A stretch of DNA of 64,000 bases. Source: Vibrio metoecus. GTDB taxonomy: Bacteria > Pseudomonadota > Gammaproteobacteria > Enterobacterales > Vibrionaceae. Shown here piece after piece: positions 61,457 to 64,000 of this stretch; position 1 is the first letter of the stretch; the number at the start of each line of letters is the position of its first letter. Where the stretch lies: NCBI RefSeq assembly GCF_000696385.1, contig NZ_JJMN01000062.1, forward strand, positions 1-64,000. The letters run 5' to 3'. The notes beneath the pieces are model-generated. The model ran no database searches and was not told the DNA's origin. It was given only the letters and a program-made list of their open reading frames with translations. The position numbers and the translations under genes are program-made.

Positions 61457-63265
61457 TTATAAACCCTGTTGTGTGAGATGGTCGAGAAACGGTTGCTCCG
61501 CCATAAAACCAGTAATGCGGGCATTGGGTACGGGCTCGCCTTGCCCGTTCCAAAACTCAATGGTTGGCAAACCGAGCACATTCAGCGCCTTGAGTAACTC
61601 AATATCCTGCGGCTGATTTTTAGTGACATCCGCTTGCAGTAGAACAAAGCCGCTGAGCTTGTTTTCGACTCGCTTAGCGTGAAAGGTGTATTTCTCAAGC
61701 TCTTTACATGCCACGCACCAATCCGCATAGAAATCGAGCATCACAGGTTTACCTTGCGCTTTGGCTTGTGCCAGAGCAGTTTGTAGCTCGCTTAAGTTGG
61801 CGATGCGAGTAAACGCGATCTGTTTGACCTGCTCGGTCGTTTGGGTTGGGGCAAACCAGTGGTTGAGCGCAGGTTGCGCGGAAGCCAATAACCCTAAAAT
61901 CGCGATAACGCCAATCAAGCTCTGCTTCCAACCACCAAACGGGAGGCTATTTTTCACATGGTATAACCAGCCAAATGCCGCTAAACCGAGTGCCGACCAC
62001 AGCACACTGGACCAAAACTCAGGCACAATGCGCTCAAGCAGGAAAATAGGTGCCGCGAGCAGTACAAAACCAAACAGGGTTTTCACCCGTTCCATCCAGT
62101 TGCCGGCTTTTGGCAGCAATTTGTTGCCAAACACCGCGACCAAAATCAGTGGAATGCCCATACCCATTGCCAGTGCATACAGAGCGATGCCGCCAGTGAG
62201 CAGATCACCGCTTTGTGCCACATAAAGCAGTGCGCCAGAAAGTGGCGCAGTGGTGCAAGGCGAGCAGACCAAGCCTGAGATTACGCCCATAGCAAACACG
62301 CCGGGAAGGCTGCCGCCCTGTTGGGCATTACTCAGAGCATTGAGCCGAGTCTGTAGGCTGCTAGGCAGTTGTATGCTGTACAAGCCAAACATGGAAAGAG
62401 CTAAGGCGATGAACAGCACACTCAACCCAATCAGCACATAAGGGTGTTGTAGTGCTGCTTGAAACTGCAAACCAGCCGAAGCGACCACTAACCCAAGTAA
62501 GGTATAAGTGAGTGCCATGCCTTGTACGTAAATCACGCTAAGCAGTAGCGCACGGCGTTGGGTAAGCTGTGCGCCCCCGAGCACGATACTGGTCAAAATC
62601 GGGTACATCGGCAGAACACAAGGGGTAAAGGCAAGGCCAATGCCTAATGCTAAAAACAGCAGTGGCGTCCACCATGTTTGCGCCAGTTGATCCGCCAATG
62701 AATCATGGGCTGAAGTGGGAGCAGAGACGGTATTGGTTGGGGTTGTGCTAGTCGATAATTCGGTATTAGCACCCACGTTCGGAGCCTTTGCGGAATCACT
62801 GGTGCTAAATGGGGTGATATTGATCATTCGAGTTTCAGGTGGGTAACAAAACCCAGCTTTTGCACACCCCTGATATTGAACGATCACTTTGGCATCGCTT
62901 TGAAAAGCAGTAAGAGGAAGTTGGACAGAGAGTGGTGTGGTGTAGATCTTCACATCACCAAAAAACTCGTCGTGGTAAGGTTCGCCTTCGGTGAGTGAGT
63001 ACTCACCGAGCTCAACATTCTCGCTACTGATGCTGATTCGGTCTTGATACAGGTAGTACCCCTCTTTGACCTGCCAATCAATAAATAAGGTAGAATTTTG
63101 CTGGAAAGCATTAAACGGAAAGGCTTCATCGACCGTAACAAAACGGTTTTGGCTTGAGGCAAAACCGGAAGTATTGTTGTTCGAGGCGTTATTACCAAAC
63201 AGCGCCCAAGCGGGTTGAGTAAGCAGGGCGAGCAGCAGTGAAAAGCAAAGTAACAGTGTGCGCAT
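61457..63265 (-). CDS. dsbD: Thiol:disulfide interchange protein DsbD
   Basis: Passes electrons from cytoplasmic thioredoxin across the inner membrane to periplasmic DsbC, DsbG and CcmG. The 602 aa protein has a signal peptide (cut near residue 21), an N-terminal DsbD-alpha domain with the Cys pair ([11 protein letters not shown], near residues 130-140), eight membrane segments with the TPCVLPM and CSPC motifs, and a C-terminal thioredoxin-like domain with WCVAC near residue 515. All redox cysteines are present. Confidence 0.97.
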   Translation of the reverse strand: MRTLLLCFSLLLALLTQPAWALFGNNASNNNTSGFASSQNRFVTVDEAFPFNAFQQNSTLFIDWQVKEGYYLYQDRISISSENVELGEYSLTEGEPYHDEFFGDVKIYTTPLSVQLPLTAFQSDAKVIVQYQGCAKAGFCYPPETRMINITPFSTSDSAKAPNVGANTELSTSTTPTNTVSAPTSAHDSLADQLAQTWWTPLLFLALGIGLAFTPCVLPMYPILTSIVLGGAQLTQRRALLLSVIYVQGMALTYTLLGLVVASAGLQFQAALQHPYVLIGLSVLFIALALSMFGLYSIQLPSSLQTRLNALSNAQQGGSLPGVFAMGVISGLVCSPCTTAPLSGALLYVAQSGDLLTGGIALYALAMGMGIPLILVAVFGNKLLPKAGNWMERVKTLFGFVLLAAPIFLLERIVPEFWSSVLWSALGLAAFGWLYHVKNSLPFGGWKQSLIGVIAILGLLASAQPALNHWFAPTQTTEQVKQIAFTRIANLSELQTALAQAKAQGKPVMLDFYADWCVACKELEKYTFHAKRVENKLSGFVLLQADVTKNQPQDIELLKALNVLGLPTIEFWNGQGEPVPNARITGFMAEQPFLDHLTQQGL

Positions 63266-63345
63266 GGGTCAAATCGTTATCCATCATTTGGTTGTCATAG
63301 TAACCCAATCAGACCTTAGGATGCGCCAATAAGTTTCACAACAAT

Positions 63346-63368
63346 AAAAAAGGGAGCCGAAGCTCCCA
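63346..63368 (-). terminator. Terminator of dcuA
   Basis: GGGAGC-TTCG-GCTCCC hairpin with a T6 tail on the minus strand, about 20 bp after the dcuA stop. Confidence 0.88.
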
Positions 63369-63386
63369 GACTTTTGCACTTTATCC

Positions 63387-64000
63387 TTAGATAAATAGGC
63401 TACCGAATGCAAAGCCAAAGGCTACTGCACTGGCGATGGTGGCAACACCCGGAATAAAGAAAGGATGGTTAAACACATATTTCCCAATACGCGTTGAACC
63501 TGTGTCATCCATTTCTACCGCCGCCAACAAGGTTGGGTAAGTTGGCAGTACGAACAGTGCACTGACCGCCGCAAAAGAGGCGACTGCCGTCAGAGGCGCC
63601 ACACCAATCGCTAGAGCGGCTGGCATTAGCGCAACCGTGGTTGCACCTTGTGAGTAAAGCAACATGGATGCAAAGAACAGCACCAGCGCCAACATCCATG
63701 GGTAGTCAGCCAGCAGAGTACCGGCGACTTCTTTAATGCCATCGACGTGTGCGTTAACAAATGTTGAACCTAACCAAGCGACACCCAGTACGCAGACACA
63801 CGCCGTCATACCTGAGCGGAAAGTTGAAGCGGCTGGAATTTTGGCTGCATCAATTTTGGTCAGCATCACAATACCCGCTGCGGCGGCTAGCATGAAAGTC
63901 ATGATCGCTTCGTTACGGCCAAGTGCAGGGTTTTCAATTAAACCTACTGAGCTTGAAATCGCCGCTGCGTAGCACACCACAAGAATGATCGCAGTGAGGA
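63387..64000 (-). CDS. dcuA: Anaerobic C4-dicarboxylate transporter DcuA, 3' part
   Basis: C-terminal 200 or so residues of a fumarate/succinate/aspartate exchanger; the gene runs out of the window at 64000, so the start is not seen. Several hydrophobic segments are visible, with the Dcu features NAHVDGIKEVAGTLLADYPW, SQGATTVALMPAALAIG and the C-terminal RIGKYVFNHPFFIPG. A shorter frame begins with a GTG at 63980, but the codons before it continue in frame to the edge. It is upstream of dsbD on the same strand. Confidence 0.92.
   Translation of the reverse strand, partial: LTAIILVVCYAAAISSSVGLIENPALGRNEAIMTFMLAAAAGIVMLTKIDAAKIPAASTFRSGMTACVCVLGVAWLGSTFVNAHVDGIKEVAGTLLADYPWMLALVLFFASMLLYSQGATTVALMPAALAIGVAPLTAVASFAAVSALFVLPTYPTLLAAVEMDDTGSTRIGKYVFNHPFFIPGVATIASAVAFGFAFGSLFI

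Overview
The window looks like part of the large chromosome of Vibrio cholerae or a very close relative (V. mimicus, V. metoecus). The evidence is the complete Eps type II secretion operon in Vibrio order, the K+/H+ antiporter NhaP2/CvrA next to the paired DUF4212/VC_2705-type sodium:solute symporter, and a gene order that matches, from memory, the add-ntrC-glnA-bipA-pckA-eps-bioH-tex-greB-ompR-recG-spoT-dsbD-dcuA stretch of V. cholerae chromosome 1. I could not run an alignment, so species and strain are inference.

Layout. 1-8.6 kb: adenosine deaminase, a Cache-GGDEF-EAL c-di-GMP protein (broken here), ntrC (three frameshifts), ntrB, a DUF4124 envelope protein (frameshifted) and glnA. Convincing NtrC and sigma-54 sites control glnA and ntrBC. 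9-15.8 kb: bipA, a small P-loop ATPase, a YihY membrane protein (frameshifted), dtd, a GNAT-hotdog fusion (madA/yiiD type) and an AsmA-like protein. 15.8-19.1 kb: pckA, hslO, hslR. 19.3-30.7 kb: epsC to epsN, twelve tightly packed or overlapping genes closed by a terminator. 30.7-38.4 kb: cysQ (frameshifted), nudE, nfuA, comF, bioH, an ERIC repeat, a hypothetical gene, tex, greB.

38.4-45.8 kb is the least ordinary part. It holds a LuxR/NarL-type regulator (frameshifted) divergent from a CUT2-type sugar ABC importer (binding protein, double ATPase, permease), a cytoplasmic GH3 beta-N-acetylhexosaminidase and a convergent PAS-GGDEF cyclase. I remember greB and ompR as adjacent in the V. cholerae reference, so this looks like an accessory uptake-and-cleavage cassette for an amino-sugar glycoside. 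Its divergent promoter region carries six same-strand ACCTA motifs (two pairs at exactly 11 bp) and a near-perfect CRP site.

46-64 kb: ompR-envZ, a xanthine permease (frameshifted) behind two PurR boxes, recG, spoT, rpoZ, gmk, a queuosine-precursor transporter behind a probable preQ1-I riboswitch, the symporter pair, cvrA, a NarL-type response regulator (crbR-like), dsbD and the 3' part of dcuA.

At least ten indels, many in homopolymers, break seven genes, including the core genes ntrC and cysQ. This pattern fits base-calling or assembly error better than real gene decay, and I annotate these genes as single loci with the lesion positions. No tRNA, rRNA, CRISPR array, transposase or prophage was seen.
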